Assembly (NCBI GenBank): GCA_946887295.1
Contig: CAMPKP010000002.1
Span: 1-64,000, forward strand
DNA length: 64,000 nt
DNA from: an uncultured Gemmatimonadota bacterium
Lineage (GTDB): Bacteria > Gemmatimonadota > Gemmatimonadetes > Gemmatimonadales > GWC2-71-9
Direction: 5' to 3'
The notes below the pieces were generated by a model that had not been told where the DNA came from, made no database searches, and saw only the letters and a program-made list of their open reading frames with translations. This document shows positions 19,216 to 27,294 of this stretch, in pieces (position 1 is the first letter of the stretch; each line of letters starts with the position of its first letter). Made by a program: the position numbers and the translations under genes.

Positions 19216-20252
19216 GTACGCATTCCACGCACGAGCCCACGGACCTGTTGGGCCGGCCGCTGCGCAACCTCCGCATCTCCGTCACCGACCGCTGCAACCT
19301 GCGCTGCCGGTACTGCATGCCCGAGGCGGAGTACGTCTGGCTCCCGCGCGAGTCGATCCTCACCTTCGAGGAGCTCGACCGTGTCGCCGGGCTCTTCGCA
19401 GGACTCGGCGTCACCAAGGTGCGCCTCACCGGGGGCGAGCCGCTCCTGCGACACGGGCTGCCGACGCTGGTGTCGCTGCTCTCGCGCCACGACTCCATCT
19501 CCGATCTCGCACTGACCACCAACGGCGTCCTGCTCGGGCGCGAGGCCCCGGGGCTCCGCGCCGCCGGGCTGGGCCGGGTCACCGTGAGCCTGGACACGCT
19601 CCGCCCCGACCGGATGCAGGAGTTCGCCCGCAGCGGGCGCCACGCGGACGTCGTGGCAGGCATCGACGCGGCGCGGGCGGCGGGGTTCGCGTCGGTCAAG
19701 CTGAATACGGTGGTGATCCGCGGCTACAACGACGATGAAGTGCTGGACCTCCTGGAGTTCGCCCGGGACCGAGGCCTGGAGGCCCGGTTCATCGAGTACA
19801 TGGACGTGGGTGGCGCGACGGGATGGTCGATGGACCAGGTGGTGTCACAGCGCGAGATCCTGGAGCTGGTGGCCCGGCGCTACGGCCCGGTCTCCCCGTT
19901 GCCGGAAGGCCAGTGGGCCCCCGCCGAGCGCTTCGCGCTGCGCGACGGCACCGCGTTCGGCGTCATCGCGTCCACCACGGCCCCGTTCTGCCGCACCTGC
20001 GACCGTGCCCGCCTCACGGCGGACGGCACATTCCTCCTCTGTCTCTATGGGGAAGCCGGACTGGATCTGCGCCAGCTGCTTCGCAGCGGCGCCACCGATC
20101 CGGAGATCTCCGACGTCATCGCCGAAGTCTGGCGGGCGCGCGCCGACCGGGGCGCGGAGCAGCGGGCCGAGCTCGCCGAGCGCGGCGTCCTCCACCAGAT
20201 CGAGAGCCTGCGCGCCGATCCGCGGCGCGAGATGCACACCCGCGGCGGCTGA
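19212..20252 (+). CDS. moaA: GTP 3',8-cyclase (radical SAM)
   Basis: MoaA starts molybdenum cofactor synthesis by rearranging GTP, together with MoaC. The 346-residue protein has the N-terminal radical-SAM cluster CX3CX2C (Cys28, Cys32, Cys35), LTGGEPLLR for SAM binding, and the C-terminal second cluster FCRTC...C near residues 258-275. It ends in Gly-Gly, required in MoaA for activity. No moaC is in the window. Downstream, trmL begins in the stop (TGATG). Confidence 0.95.
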   Translation: MSTHSTHEPTDLLGRPLRNLRISVTDRCNLRCRYCMPEAEYVWLPRESILTFEELDRVAGLFAGLGVTKVRLTGGEPLLRHGLPTLVSLLSRHDSISDLALTTNGVLLGREAPGLRAAGLGRVTVSLDTLRPDRMQEFARSGRHADVVAGIDAARAAGFASVKLNTVVIRGYNDDEVLDLLEFARDRGLEARFIEYMDVGGATGWSMDQVVSQREILELVARRYGPVSPLPEGQWAPAERFALRDGTAFGVIASTTAPFCRTCDRARLTADGTFLLCLYGEAGLDLRQLLRSGATDPEISDVIAEVWRARADRGAEQRAELAERGVLHQIESLRADPRREMHTRGG

Positions 20253-20719
20253 TGGCGCTTCAGATCGCGCTCATCCAGCCCCAGATCCCGCCGAATACCG
20301 GCAACATCGCCCGGCTCTGCGCCGCGACCGACGTCGCGCTTCACCTCATCGAGCCGCTGGGCTTTTCGATCGACGACGCCGAGCTGCGCCGCGCCGGCCT
20401 GGATTACTGGAGCGACGTCGATCTCTGGCGCCACCCGGACTGGTTCGCGTTCCGGGACGCGATGGATCGGAGCCGGTGCCTCTACTTCTCGGCCAGGGCC
20501 GAGCGGTGCTACTGGGACGCCCCCTACCGCTCCAACAGCTGCCTGGTCTTCGGCAGCGAGACGGACGGCATGCCCGAGCGGATCCTGGAGAAGCACCCGG
20601 ACCGCTGTTTCACGATTCCCATGCCGGGTCCGGTGCGGAGCCTCAATCTCGCGACGGCGGTCGGCATCGTGCTCTACGAGGCGCTGCGGCAAACCGCGGG
20701 TCCGAGACTTTGCCGGTAG
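20252..20719 (+). CDS. trmL: tRNA (cytidine(34)-2'-O)-methyltransferase
   Basis: TrmL methylates the wobble 2'-O of tRNA-Leu isoacceptors using SAM and has the SPOUT trefoil-knot fold. The 155-residue protein shows QPQIPPNTGNIARLCAAT near the N-terminus, LVFGSETDGMP, and the knot motif PMPGPVRSLNLATAVGIVLYE. The length equals that of minimal bacterial TrmL proteins. It overlaps the moaA stop by one base. The mdh promoter -35 lies in its last codons. Confidence 0.93.
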   Translation: MALQIALIQPQIPPNTGNIARLCAATDVALHLIEPLGFSIDDAELRRAGLDYWSDVDLWRHPDWFAFRDAMDRSRCLYFSARAERCYWDAPYRSNSCLVFGSETDGMPERILEKHPDRCFTIPMPGPVRSLNLATAVGIVLYEALRQTAGPRLCR

Positions 20720-20737
20720 TCCGTAAGCCGCTACATT
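20709..20737 (+). promoter_or_regulatory. Promoter candidate for mdh-sdhCAB
   Basis: TTTGCCG (20709-20715) and TACATT (20732-20737) are separated by 16-17 bases. Read in the Bacteroidetes style it is TTTG, 19 bases, TACATTTC, close to the TTTG/TAnnTTTG consensus. The -35 part lies at the trmL stop. The leader to the mdh ATG would be about 50 bases. Confidence 0.45.
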
Positions 20738-20794
20738 TCGGCGCCTTAGGCCTTCGCGTTCGACTTCAAACTCAAGCCCGGGAGCGGCAGCTTC

Positions 20795-21724
20795 ATGCTG
20801 GAGAGAGTGGCGGTCGTCGGTGCGGGGAACGTCGGGGCGACCGCGGCCCAGCGGCTGGCGGAGAAGAACCTCGCCCGCACCGTGGTGATGATCGACGTGG
20901 TGGAAGGGGTGCCGCAGGGCAAGGCGCTCGACCAGTGGCAGTCGGGACCGATCGAAGGCTTCGACACCAGGATCGTCGGGAGCAACAGCTACGATCCCGC
21001 GGCGGGTGCGGAGGTCTTCGTCGTCACCGCCGGCATCGCCCGGAAGCCCGGCATGAGCCGGGACGATCTCACCAAGACGAACGCCGGCATCGTGCGCTCC
21101 GTATGCGAGCAGATCGCCCGCGTCGCTCCCCGCGCCATCGTGGTGGTGGTGTCCAACCCGCTCGACGTCATGTGCTACGTCGCGATGAAGGCGACCGGCT
21201 TTCCCCGCGAGCGGATCCTCGGCATGGCGGGCGTCCTCGACACGGCTCGCTATCGCACTTTCCTCGCCGAGGCGATGGATGTCTCGGCGCAGGACATCCA
21301 GGCGATGGTCCTGGGGGGCCACGGCGATACGATGGTGCCGCTGGTGAGCTATACCACGGTCTCGGGCATTCCGGTCAGCCAGCTGCTGGAGAAGAGCAAG
21401 CTGGACGCGATCGTGGACCGCACCAGGAACGGCGGCGCGGAGATCGTAGCCTTCCTCAAGACCGGCTCCGCCTACTACGCGCCCAGCGCGGCCGCGATCG
21501 AGATGGTGGAGGCGATCGCGCTGGACCGGAAGCGGCTGCTGCCCTGCTCGGCGTGGCTGCAGGGAGAGTTCGGGCTCCGCGACGTCTTCTGCGGAGTGCC
21601 GTGCAAGCTCGGCCGCCGGGGTCTGGAGGCGATCGTCGACATCCGGCTCACCGATCAGGAGCGGGCCGACCTCCACAGGTCGGCCGAGGCGGTGCGTACG
21701 ATGCAGACCATGGTAGACGGGTGA
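20795..21724 (+). CDS. mdh: Malate dehydrogenase (LDH-like type)
   Basis: Mdh oxidises malate to oxaloacetate with NAD in the TCA cycle. The 309-residue protein has the NAD motif GAGNVG (9-14), Asp34 favouring NAD, the substrate-loop arginines Arg83 and Arg89 in ARKPGMSRDDL (an arginine rather than the glutamine of lactate dehydrogenases), a catalytic Asp/Arg segment LDTARYR near 149-154, and His176 in GGHGDTM. It heads a unit with sdhCAB, 13 bases downstream, pairing consecutive TCA-cycle enzymes. Confidence 0.95.
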   Translation: MLERVAVVGAGNVGATAAQRLAEKNLARTVVMIDVVEGVPQGKALDQWQSGPIEGFDTRIVGSNSYDPAAGAEVFVVTAGIARKPGMSRDDLTKTNAGIVRSVCEQIARVAPRAIVVVVSNPLDVMCYVAMKATGFPRERILGMAGVLDTARYRTFLAEAMDVSAQDIQAMVLGGHGDTMVPLVSYTTVSGIPVSQLLEKSKLDAIVDRTRNGGAEIVAFLKTGSAYYAPSAAAIEMVEAIALDRKRLLPCSAWLQGEFGLRDVFCGVPCKLGRRGLEAIVDIRLTDQERADLHRSAEAVRTMQTMVDG

Positions 21725-21737
21725 GAGGCATCCCGCG

Positions 21738-22409
21738 ATGAACGGCCTGCGGATCCTCTGGCAGTCCACCATCGGCAAGAAGGCCGTCATGGCGGTCACC
21801 GGCCTGGTGCTGGTGCTCTATCTCCTCAGTCACGTACTGGCCAACCTGCTGGTGTTCGACGGCCCCGACCGGATCAACCGCTACGCGGCTTTGCTGCATG
21901 GCACGGGCGCCGCGCTCTGGGGTGCGCGCCTGGTGCTCCTGGTCGCCCTCATCCTGCACATCGTCGCCGCGGTGCAGCTCACGCTCAGGAGCCGCGCGGC
22001 CCGGCCGCAGTCGTACGTCGCCGGCCGGGATCCCCAGGTCTCGACCCTCGCATCGCGGACCATCCGGTGGGGCGGGGCACTGATCCTCGTCTTCCTGGTC
22101 TATCACATCCTGCACTTCACCACCGGGGACGTGCATCCGAGCTTCATCGAGCTCAACCCCTACCACAACGTGTCGACCGGCTTCCGCAATCCATGGGTGG
22201 CGGCGTTCTACCTCCTGGCGATGGTCGCGGTCGGCCTGCACCTGTATCACGGCGTGTGGAGCAGCGGCCGCAGTCTCGGCGTGAGCCAGCCGTCGCCCCG
22301 GCCGCTCCACCGCCGCCTGGCCCTGGTCCTGGCGGGCTTCGTCTGGCTGGGCTTCACGGCCATCGTGGTGGCGGGGTACCTGGGGATGTTCGGCGGGGGC
22401 AGCCCTTGA
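21738..22409 (+). CDS. sdhC: Succinate dehydrogenase cytochrome b558 subunit
   Basis: This is the single membrane anchor of a B-type, di-heme succinate:quinone oxidoreductase. The 223-residue protein has five predicted helices (about 15-37, 62-82, 111-128, 152-172 and 193-216). His32, His74, His123 or His126, and His168 sit in the first four helices with the spacing of the four heme ligands of Bacillus SdhC. No separate sdhD is present, as expected for this type. Menaquinone is the likely acceptor given the mqn genes in this window. Confidence 0.93.
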   Translation: MNGLRILWQSTIGKKAVMAVTGLVLVLYLLSHVLANLLVFDGPDRINRYAALLHGTGAALWGARLVLLVALILHIVAAVQLTLRSRAARPQSYVAGRDPQVSTLASRTIRWGGALILVFLVYHILHFTTGDVHPSFIELNPYHNVSTGFRNPWVAAFYLLAMVAVGLHLYHGVWSSGRSLGVSQPSPRPLHRRLALVLAGFVWLGFTAIVVAGYLGMFGGGSP

Positions 22410-22420
22410 ACGAGGCGCGC

Positions 22421-24334
22421 ATGTCACTGAATTCCCGGGTTCCCTCGGGCCCCATCGAACGGAAGTGGGACAAGCACCGCTTCGAGATGAAGCTGGTGAA
22501 CCCCGCCAACAAGCGGAAATACACCGTGCTCGTGGTGGGCAGCGGACTCGCCGGGGCGTCGGCGGCCGCCACGCTCAGCGAGCTCGGGTACAACGTGAAG
22601 TGCTTCTGCTTCCAGGACTCGCCGAGACGGGCGCACAGCATCGCGGCGCAAGGCGGCATCAACGCCGCCAAGAACTACCGCAACGACGGCGACAGCATTT
22701 TCCGGCTGTTCTACGATACCGTGAAGGGCGGAGACTTCCGCGCCCGCGAGGCCAATGTCTACCGGCTGGCGCAGATCAGCGTCAACATCATCGACCAGTG
22801 CGTCGCCCAGGGCGTGCCTTTCGCGCGGGAATACGGCGGGCTGCTGGCGAACCGGTCGTTCGGCGGCGCGCAGGTGTCCCGGACGTTCTACGCCAGGGGG
22901 CAGACCGGCCAGCAGCTGCTCCTCGGGGCGTACCAGCAGATGGAGAAGGAGATTGCTCGGGGCGGCGTCACGATGTTCCCCCGCACGGAGATGCTCGACC
23001 TGGTGGTGGTGGACGGCAGGGCGCGCGGCATCGTCGTGCGGGACATGGTGACCGGCCGGATCGAGACTCACGTGGGCGACGCGGTGGTGCTCGGCACCGG
23101 CGGCTACGCCAACGTCTTCTATCTCTCCACCAACGCCAAGGGCTCCAACGCCACCGCCATCTGGCGGGCCCACAAGCGGGGTGCGTACTTCGCCAACCCC
23201 TGTTTCACTCAGATTCATCCGACCTGCATCCCGCAGAGCGGCGAGTACCAGTCGAAGCTCACGCTGATGAGCGAGTCCCTGCGGAACGACGGCCGGGTCT
23301 GGGTGCCCAGGCAGGCGGGCGATACCCGGCCGGCCGACCAGATCCCCGAAGCGGACCGGGACTACTACCTGGAGCGCCGTTACCCCAGCTTCGGCAACCT
23401 GGCCCCGCGAGACATCGCGTCCCGCGCGGCCAAGACCGTGTGCGACGAGAGCCGTGGGGTCGGGCCCGGTGGGCTCGGCGTCTACCTCGACTTCGCCGAC
23501 GCCATCGGGCGGCTCGGGGTGGAGGCGATCCGCGAGCGGTACGGCAACCTGTTCGAGATGTATCAGCGGATCACCGACGAGAACCCCTACCGTGTGCCGA
23601 TGCGGATCTATCCCGCCGCTCACTACACGATGGGCGGGCTGTGGGTGGACTACAACCTCATGAGCACCATCCCGGGCCTGCACGTGATCGGCGAGGCCAA
23701 CTTCTCCGACCATGGCGCCAACCGTCTCGGGGCCAGCGCGCTCATGCAGGGGCTCGCCGACGGCTACTTCGTCGTCCCCGCGACGGTGAGCGACTATCTC
23801 GCCTCCACCAAGCTCGACAGGATCGATCCCACGCACCCGGAATGCCGGCTGGTGCAGGAGGAGGCGGTGATGTTCACCCGGCGACTCCTCGAGATCAGGG
23901 GCACGCGGACGGTGGACTCGATTCACCGCGAGCTGGGCAAGCTCATGTGGAACAAGTGCGGGATGGCGCGGAACGCGGCGGGGCTGCAGGAGGCTCTGGA
24001 GCGGATCCCCCAGCTCCGCGAGGAATTCTGGCGCAACGTCAACGTGCCCGGCAGCGATACCGAGCTCAACCAGGCGCTCGAGAGGGCCGGCCGCGTGGCC
24101 GACTTCCTGGAGCTGAGCGAGCTGATGTGCCGCGACGCGCTTCACCGCGAGGAGTCGTGCGGCGGCCACTTCCGGGAGGAATACCAGACCGAGGACGGCG
24201 AGGCGCTTCGCGACGACGAGCATTTCGCCTACGTGGCGGCCTGGGAGTACACCGGCCGGGACACCGAGCCGCGGCTGCACCAGGAGCCGCTGGACTTCGA
24301 GTACGTGCACCTGGCCCAGCGGAGCTACAAGTGA
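22421..24334 (+). CDS. sdhA: Succinate dehydrogenase flavoprotein subunit
   Basis: SdhA oxidises succinate with covalently bound FAD. The 637-residue protein has the dinucleotide motif VVGSGLAG (38-45), His72 for FAD attachment in [13 protein letters not shown], the substrate-site segments HPTCIP and [15 protein letters not shown], and a long C-terminal helical domain. The length and the [10 protein letters not shown] segment are typical of the non-proteobacterial B-type. I chose the ATG; a TTG at 22406 overlapping the sdhC stop is possible. Confidence 0.96.
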   Translation: MSLNSRVPSGPIERKWDKHRFEMKLVNPANKRKYTVLVVGSGLAGASAAATLSELGYNVKCFCFQDSPRRAHSIAAQGGINAAKNYRNDGDSIFRLFYDTVKGGDFRAREANVYRLAQISVNIIDQCVAQGVPFAREYGGLLANRSFGGAQVSRTFYARGQTGQQLLLGAYQQMEKEIARGGVTMFPRTEMLDLVVVDGRARGIVVRDMVTGRIETHVGDAVVLGTGGYANVFYLSTNAKGSNATAIWRAHKRGAYFANPCFTQIHPTCIPQSGEYQSKLTLMSESLRNDGRVWVPRQAGDTRPADQIPEADRDYYLERRYPSFGNLAPRDIASRAAKTVCDESRGVGPGGLGVYLDFADAIGRLGVEAIRERYGNLFEMYQRITDENPYRVPMRIYPAAHYTMGGLWVDYNLMSTIPGLHVIGEANFSDHGANRLGASALMQGLADGYFVVPATVSDYLASTKLDRIDPTHPECRLVQEEAVMFTRRLLEIRGTRTVDSIHRELGKLMWNKCGMARNAAGLQEALERIPQLREEFWRNVNVPGSDTELNQALERAGRVADFLELSELMCRDALHREESCGGHFREEYQTEDGEALRDDEHFAYVAAWEYTGRDTEPRLHQEPLDFEYVHLAQRSYK

Positions 24335-24365
24335 GCCGCCCTCTCGCGGCTCCCCGAGGAACCCG

Positions 24366-25136
24366 ATGAATCTCACACTGCAGATCTGGCGCCAGGCCGG
24401 CTCCGGGACAGCCGGCACGATGGTGCGGTATGAAGTGCGGGACATCAGCCCGGACATGTCGTTCCTGGAGATGCTCGACGTGCTCAACGAGCACCTCATG
24501 GAGCGAGGTGAAGTGCCGGTCGCCTTCGATCACGACTGCCGCGAGGGGATCTGCGGCTCGTGCAGTCTCATGATCAATGGTGTGGCCCACGGGCCGAGCC
24601 GGGGCACCGCCACCTGCCAGCTCCACATGCGCAGCTTCCGGGACGGCGACGAGATCCGGATCGAGCCCTGGCGGGCTCGCGCCTTTCCGGTGGTGAAGGA
24701 CCTGATAGTGGACCGGGGCGCGCTCGACCGCATCATCGCGTCCGGCGGCTTCATCAGCTCTCCCACCGGCGGCGCGCAGGACGCCAACACGATCCTGGTC
24801 CCCAAGCCCGACGCGGACACCGCCATGGACGCCGCCCAGTGCATCGCCTGCGGCGCCTGCGTGGCCGCGTGCCCCAACGGCTCGGCCTCCCTCTTCACCG
24901 CGGCCAAGATCTCCCACCTGGGCCTCCTCCCGCAGGGGCAGCCCGAGCGCTTCGCCCGCGCGTCGAGCATGGTGCGCCGGATGGACCTGGAGGGCTTCGG
25001 CCACTGCACCCTCCACGGGGAGTGCCAGGAGGCGTGCCCCAAGGAGATCAGCATCGACACCATCACGCGGATGAACCGCGACTTCCTCCGTGCCGGCCTG
25101 ACCACCGGCCGGGCGGCCGTGGCCGAACCGGACTGA
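24366..25136 (+). CDS. sdhB: Succinate dehydrogenase iron-sulfur subunit
   Basis: SdhB passes electrons from FAD to the membrane anchor through three clusters. Ligands are visible for [2Fe-2S] (Cys58, Cys63, Cys66, Cys84), [4Fe-4S] ([12 protein letters not shown] near 158) and the [3Fe-4S]-type site ([13 protein letters not shown] near 220). The 256-residue length suits B-type enzymes. It ends the mdh-sdhCAB unit and converges on the M1 peptidase gene across a 48-base spacer that holds only a weak hairpin. Confidence 0.95.
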   Translation: MNLTLQIWRQAGSGTAGTMVRYEVRDISPDMSFLEMLDVLNEHLMERGEVPVAFDHDCREGICGSCSLMINGVAHGPSRGTATCQLHMRSFRDGDEIRIEPWRARAFPVVKDLIVDRGALDRIIASGGFISSPTGGAQDANTILVPKPDADTAMDAAQCIACGACVAACPNGSASLFTAAKISHLGLLPQGQPERFARASSMVRRMDLEGFGHCTLHGECQEACPKEISIDTITRMNRDFLRAGLTTGRAAVAEPD

Positions 25137-25184
25137 GCTGCGCCTTCCTGCCGGCCACCGGCTCGCGCGGCGCCGGTTACATGC

Positions 25185-27176
25185 TCAGCGGTCCGTGGCA
25201 GCTCGCGGTGGAGAAGTCGGGGACTCCGACGCACCGATCCCGGCGGGCCAGCGGTTGTTCTCCCGGTGGACGTCGGGGTACCGCGATTCCGGATCCACGG
25301 TCACCGCATTGACCTTTTTCGGTCCGGGCACGATCGCCGTGTAGCGGTTGCCGCCGTACCAGATCTCCACCGGGAGCGTGAGCCGCTGGGTGGACCCGTC
25401 GTCCATCAGCAGGGCGAGGTCCACCGGCATCGGGATGCCGCCCGCGTTTCGCAGGTCGATTCGCGACTCCACCCCGGCGGAGTCGGCCAGCACGATCGCG
25501 TCGACGGCCTGGTCGAGCTGCGCGGTGGTGTAGAACCAGGAGCGCCAGAACCAGCTCAGGTCCTCCCCCACGCCGTCTTCGATGGTGCGGAAGAAGTCGG
25601 CTGGAGTCGGATGCTTGTAGGCCCAGCGGCGGAAGTACTCCTTGAAGGCCGGGTCGAAGCGCTCCGGCCCGACGACGACCTCGCGCAGGAGGCGCAGAGC
25701 GAGCGCCGGCTTGTCGTACGCCGCGGGTCCGACGAACATCCCCGGCAGCTGGTCGGCGAACGTCATGATCGGCCGCTCCTGTCCCGACGTCGCCATCGCC
25801 AGGTAATCGCGGATGCTTCCCCGGTGCTCCGGCGGCAGGCCGAATCGCTTGGTCCAGTTGTAGTAGTTGATGAACTCGTTGAACCCCTCGTCCATCCAGG
25901 GATAGCGGCGCTCGTTCGAGCCCACCACCATGGGAAACCAGGTATGCCCGAACTCGTGGTCGGTGACGCTGTAGAGAGTCTCGGGCGTAGGCCGGTTGCA
26001 GAAGACGATCATCGGGTACTCCATCCCGCCCTCGCTGCCCCGTACGTTGCTCGCGACGGGGTAGGGATAGGGCGCCCACTGGCTGGAGTATCCCTCGATG
26101 GCGAACTTGGCGTACTGCGTGGCATCCTTCCAGAGCGTCTCGGTGGACGGCGGATAGAAGCTCATCGCGATCGTCTTCCCCCCGTTGACGCCCACCGCGT
26201 CCCAGATGAACGCTCGTGACGCGGCCCAGGCGAAGTCGCGGACGCTGTCGGCCGTGAACCGCCAGGTGAGCCTGCCGTATTCCGCCACCGGCCGTGAGGC
26301 CGGATCTCCCACTTCGTCCCGGCCCCGGATCACGACCGTGCTCGCGCTGGTCCGCGCCTGTGCCAGGCGCGAGCGCTGGGTGGCGGTGAGCACCTCGGCC
26401 GGGTTCTGCAGGACGCCGGTCGCCGCCACGATCATGTCGGCGGGGACCGTGAGGCTCACGTCGAAGCTCCCGTACTCCAGATAGAACTCGCCCTGGCCGA
26501 GGTACTGCTCGGTGTTCCAGCCCCGGACGTCGTCGTACACGGCGAGCCTGGGATACCACTGCGCGACCTCGTAGGTCACGGCCGAGTCGATCTCCTCGAT
26601 GCCCATCCGGTTGCGATTGGGGCCGAAGGGGAAGGACCAGGAGATATCGACCACCTGCTTCGCCTTGGGCGGCAGCGGACGGGCGAGATTCACCCTCATG
26701 ACGGTGCCGTTGACCAGATAGTCGAGCTGCGCTGCCGGGACCGCGGGCCGTCCACGCCCTGCGGGCACCGCCCCCTGGGCGACCTTGAGGATGCGCACGC
26801 CCCCTTCGGCATCCCCGGCTCCGTAGCGCTCCCGCTGATCGAAGACCTTCGCCCCCCGGCTCCGGCTGTTGAACCTGTTCTGATCGAGCTGGAGCCAGAG
26901 GTAGCGGAGGGTGTCGGGAGAATTGTTGGTGTACGTGATCCGCTCCTCGCCCCGGAGCGAGCGGGCCGCCGTGTCGAGCGTGGCCCGAATGACGTAGTCC
27001 ACCCGCTGCTGCCAGTAATCCGGACCCGGGCCCCCGCTGCCGGTGCGAACGGAATTGGGCGCGGGCAGCTCGAGACGTCGGAACGCGGACGTGTCCGGCG
27101 CGCCGGCGGTGGACGTTTGCTGAGCCGCGAGCGCCGAGGCGGACAGGAGGGGCAGGAGCCGGAGAATGAGCCGCAT
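25185..27176 (-). CDS. Secreted M1 family metallopeptidase
   Basis: The 663-residue protein starts with a signal peptide (residues 1-18 or so, MRLILRLLPLL...ALAAQ), then a beta-rich N-terminal domain and a gluzincin catalytic domain. The zinc site is HEFGH (407-411) with Glu430 exactly 18 residues on, and the exopeptidase motif reads GGMEYP (383-388) instead of the classical GAMEN. This form is seen in cold-active-aminopeptidase-like bacterial M1 proteins. It probably acts in the periplasm or outside the cell on peptides. In-frame starts exist upstream (27203, 27293), but only 27176 puts the signal at the N-terminus. Confidence 0.9.
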   Translation of the reverse strand: MRLILRLLPLLSASALAAQQTSTAGAPDTSAFRRLELPAPNSVRTGSGGPGPDYWQQRVDYVIRATLDTAARSLRGEERITYTNNSPDTLRYLWLQLDQNRFNSRSRGAKVFDQRERYGAGDAEGGVRILKVAQGAVPAGRGRPAVPAAQLDYLVNGTVMRVNLARPLPPKAKQVVDISWSFPFGPNRNRMGIEEIDSAVTYEVAQWYPRLAVYDDVRGWNTEQYLGQGEFYLEYGSFDVSLTVPADMIVAATGVLQNPAEVLTATQRSRLAQARTSASTVVIRGRDEVGDPASRPVAEYGRLTWRFTADSVRDFAWAASRAFIWDAVGVNGGKTIAMSFYPPSTETLWKDATQYAKFAIEGYSSQWAPYPYPVASNVRGSEGGMEYPMIVFCNRPTPETLYSVTDHEFGHTWFPMVVGSNERRYPWMDEGFNEFINYYNWTKRFGLPPEHRGSIRDYLAMATSGQERPIMTFADQLPGMFVGPAAYDKPALALRLLREVVVGPERFDPAFKEYFRRWAYKHPTPADFFRTIEDGVGEDLSWFWRSWFYTTAQLDQAVDAIVLADSAGVESRIDLRNAGGIPMPVDLALLMDDGSTQRLTLPVEIWYGGNRYTAIVPGPKKVNAVTVDPESRYPDVHRENNRWPAGIGASESPTSPPRAATDR

Positions 27177-27220
27177 GGAAGTCCCGGAGGCGAAGTGTGA
27201 CATGGCGAAAAGGTCGGTAG

Positions 27221-27226
27221 AGTCTA
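27221..27226 (-). promoter_or_regulatory. -10-like element for the M1 peptidase gene
   Basis: On the minus strand the hexamer TAGACT lies 44 bases before the M1 ATG, identical to the secG -10. A CTGCCG sits 18 bases further upstream, a poor -35. It lies in the 118-base divergent region shared with the M28 gene. Confidence 0.3.
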
Positions 27227-27262
27227 GCCGTCCATCCGCGTGGGCGGCAGGGTGGTGCGCAC

Positions 27263-27268
27263 TATATT
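27263..27268 (+). promoter_or_regulatory. -10-like element for the M28 peptidase gene
   Basis: TATATT at 27263-27268 sits in the context CACTATATTTCCGCC, nearly identical to CACTATATTGCCGCC on the minus strand before dcd (30318-30334 region). No recognisable -35 is present. AGGGAGG at 27281-27287 then serves as SD, seven bases before the ATG at 27295. Confidence 0.35.
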
Positions 27269-27294
27269 TCCGCCCTCTCGAGGGAGGCGACACG

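Noticed and set aside
18504..20252. MoaD-MoaE-MoaA as evidence that complex I here uses molybdenum
   Set aside because: NuoG lacks a functional molybdopterin site in all known complex I; the moa genes must serve other enzymes outside the window.
22424..24499. Long minus-strand open frame (691 codons) opposite sdhA
   Set aside because: Its codons mirror a strongly conserved SdhA; high-GC genes often leave antisense frames open. Composition is His/Gly/Asp/Val-rich without domains.
25137..25184. Bidirectional terminator between sdhB and the M1 gene
   Set aside because: Only a 5-bp GCCGG/CCGGC stem with a three-base loop and no T-tract is visible, too weak to call.
27166..27294. Longer start for the M28 gene overlapping the M1 gene
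   Set aside because: The signal peptide and strong SD place the start at 27295; the extension is uncharged-poor and unconserved.
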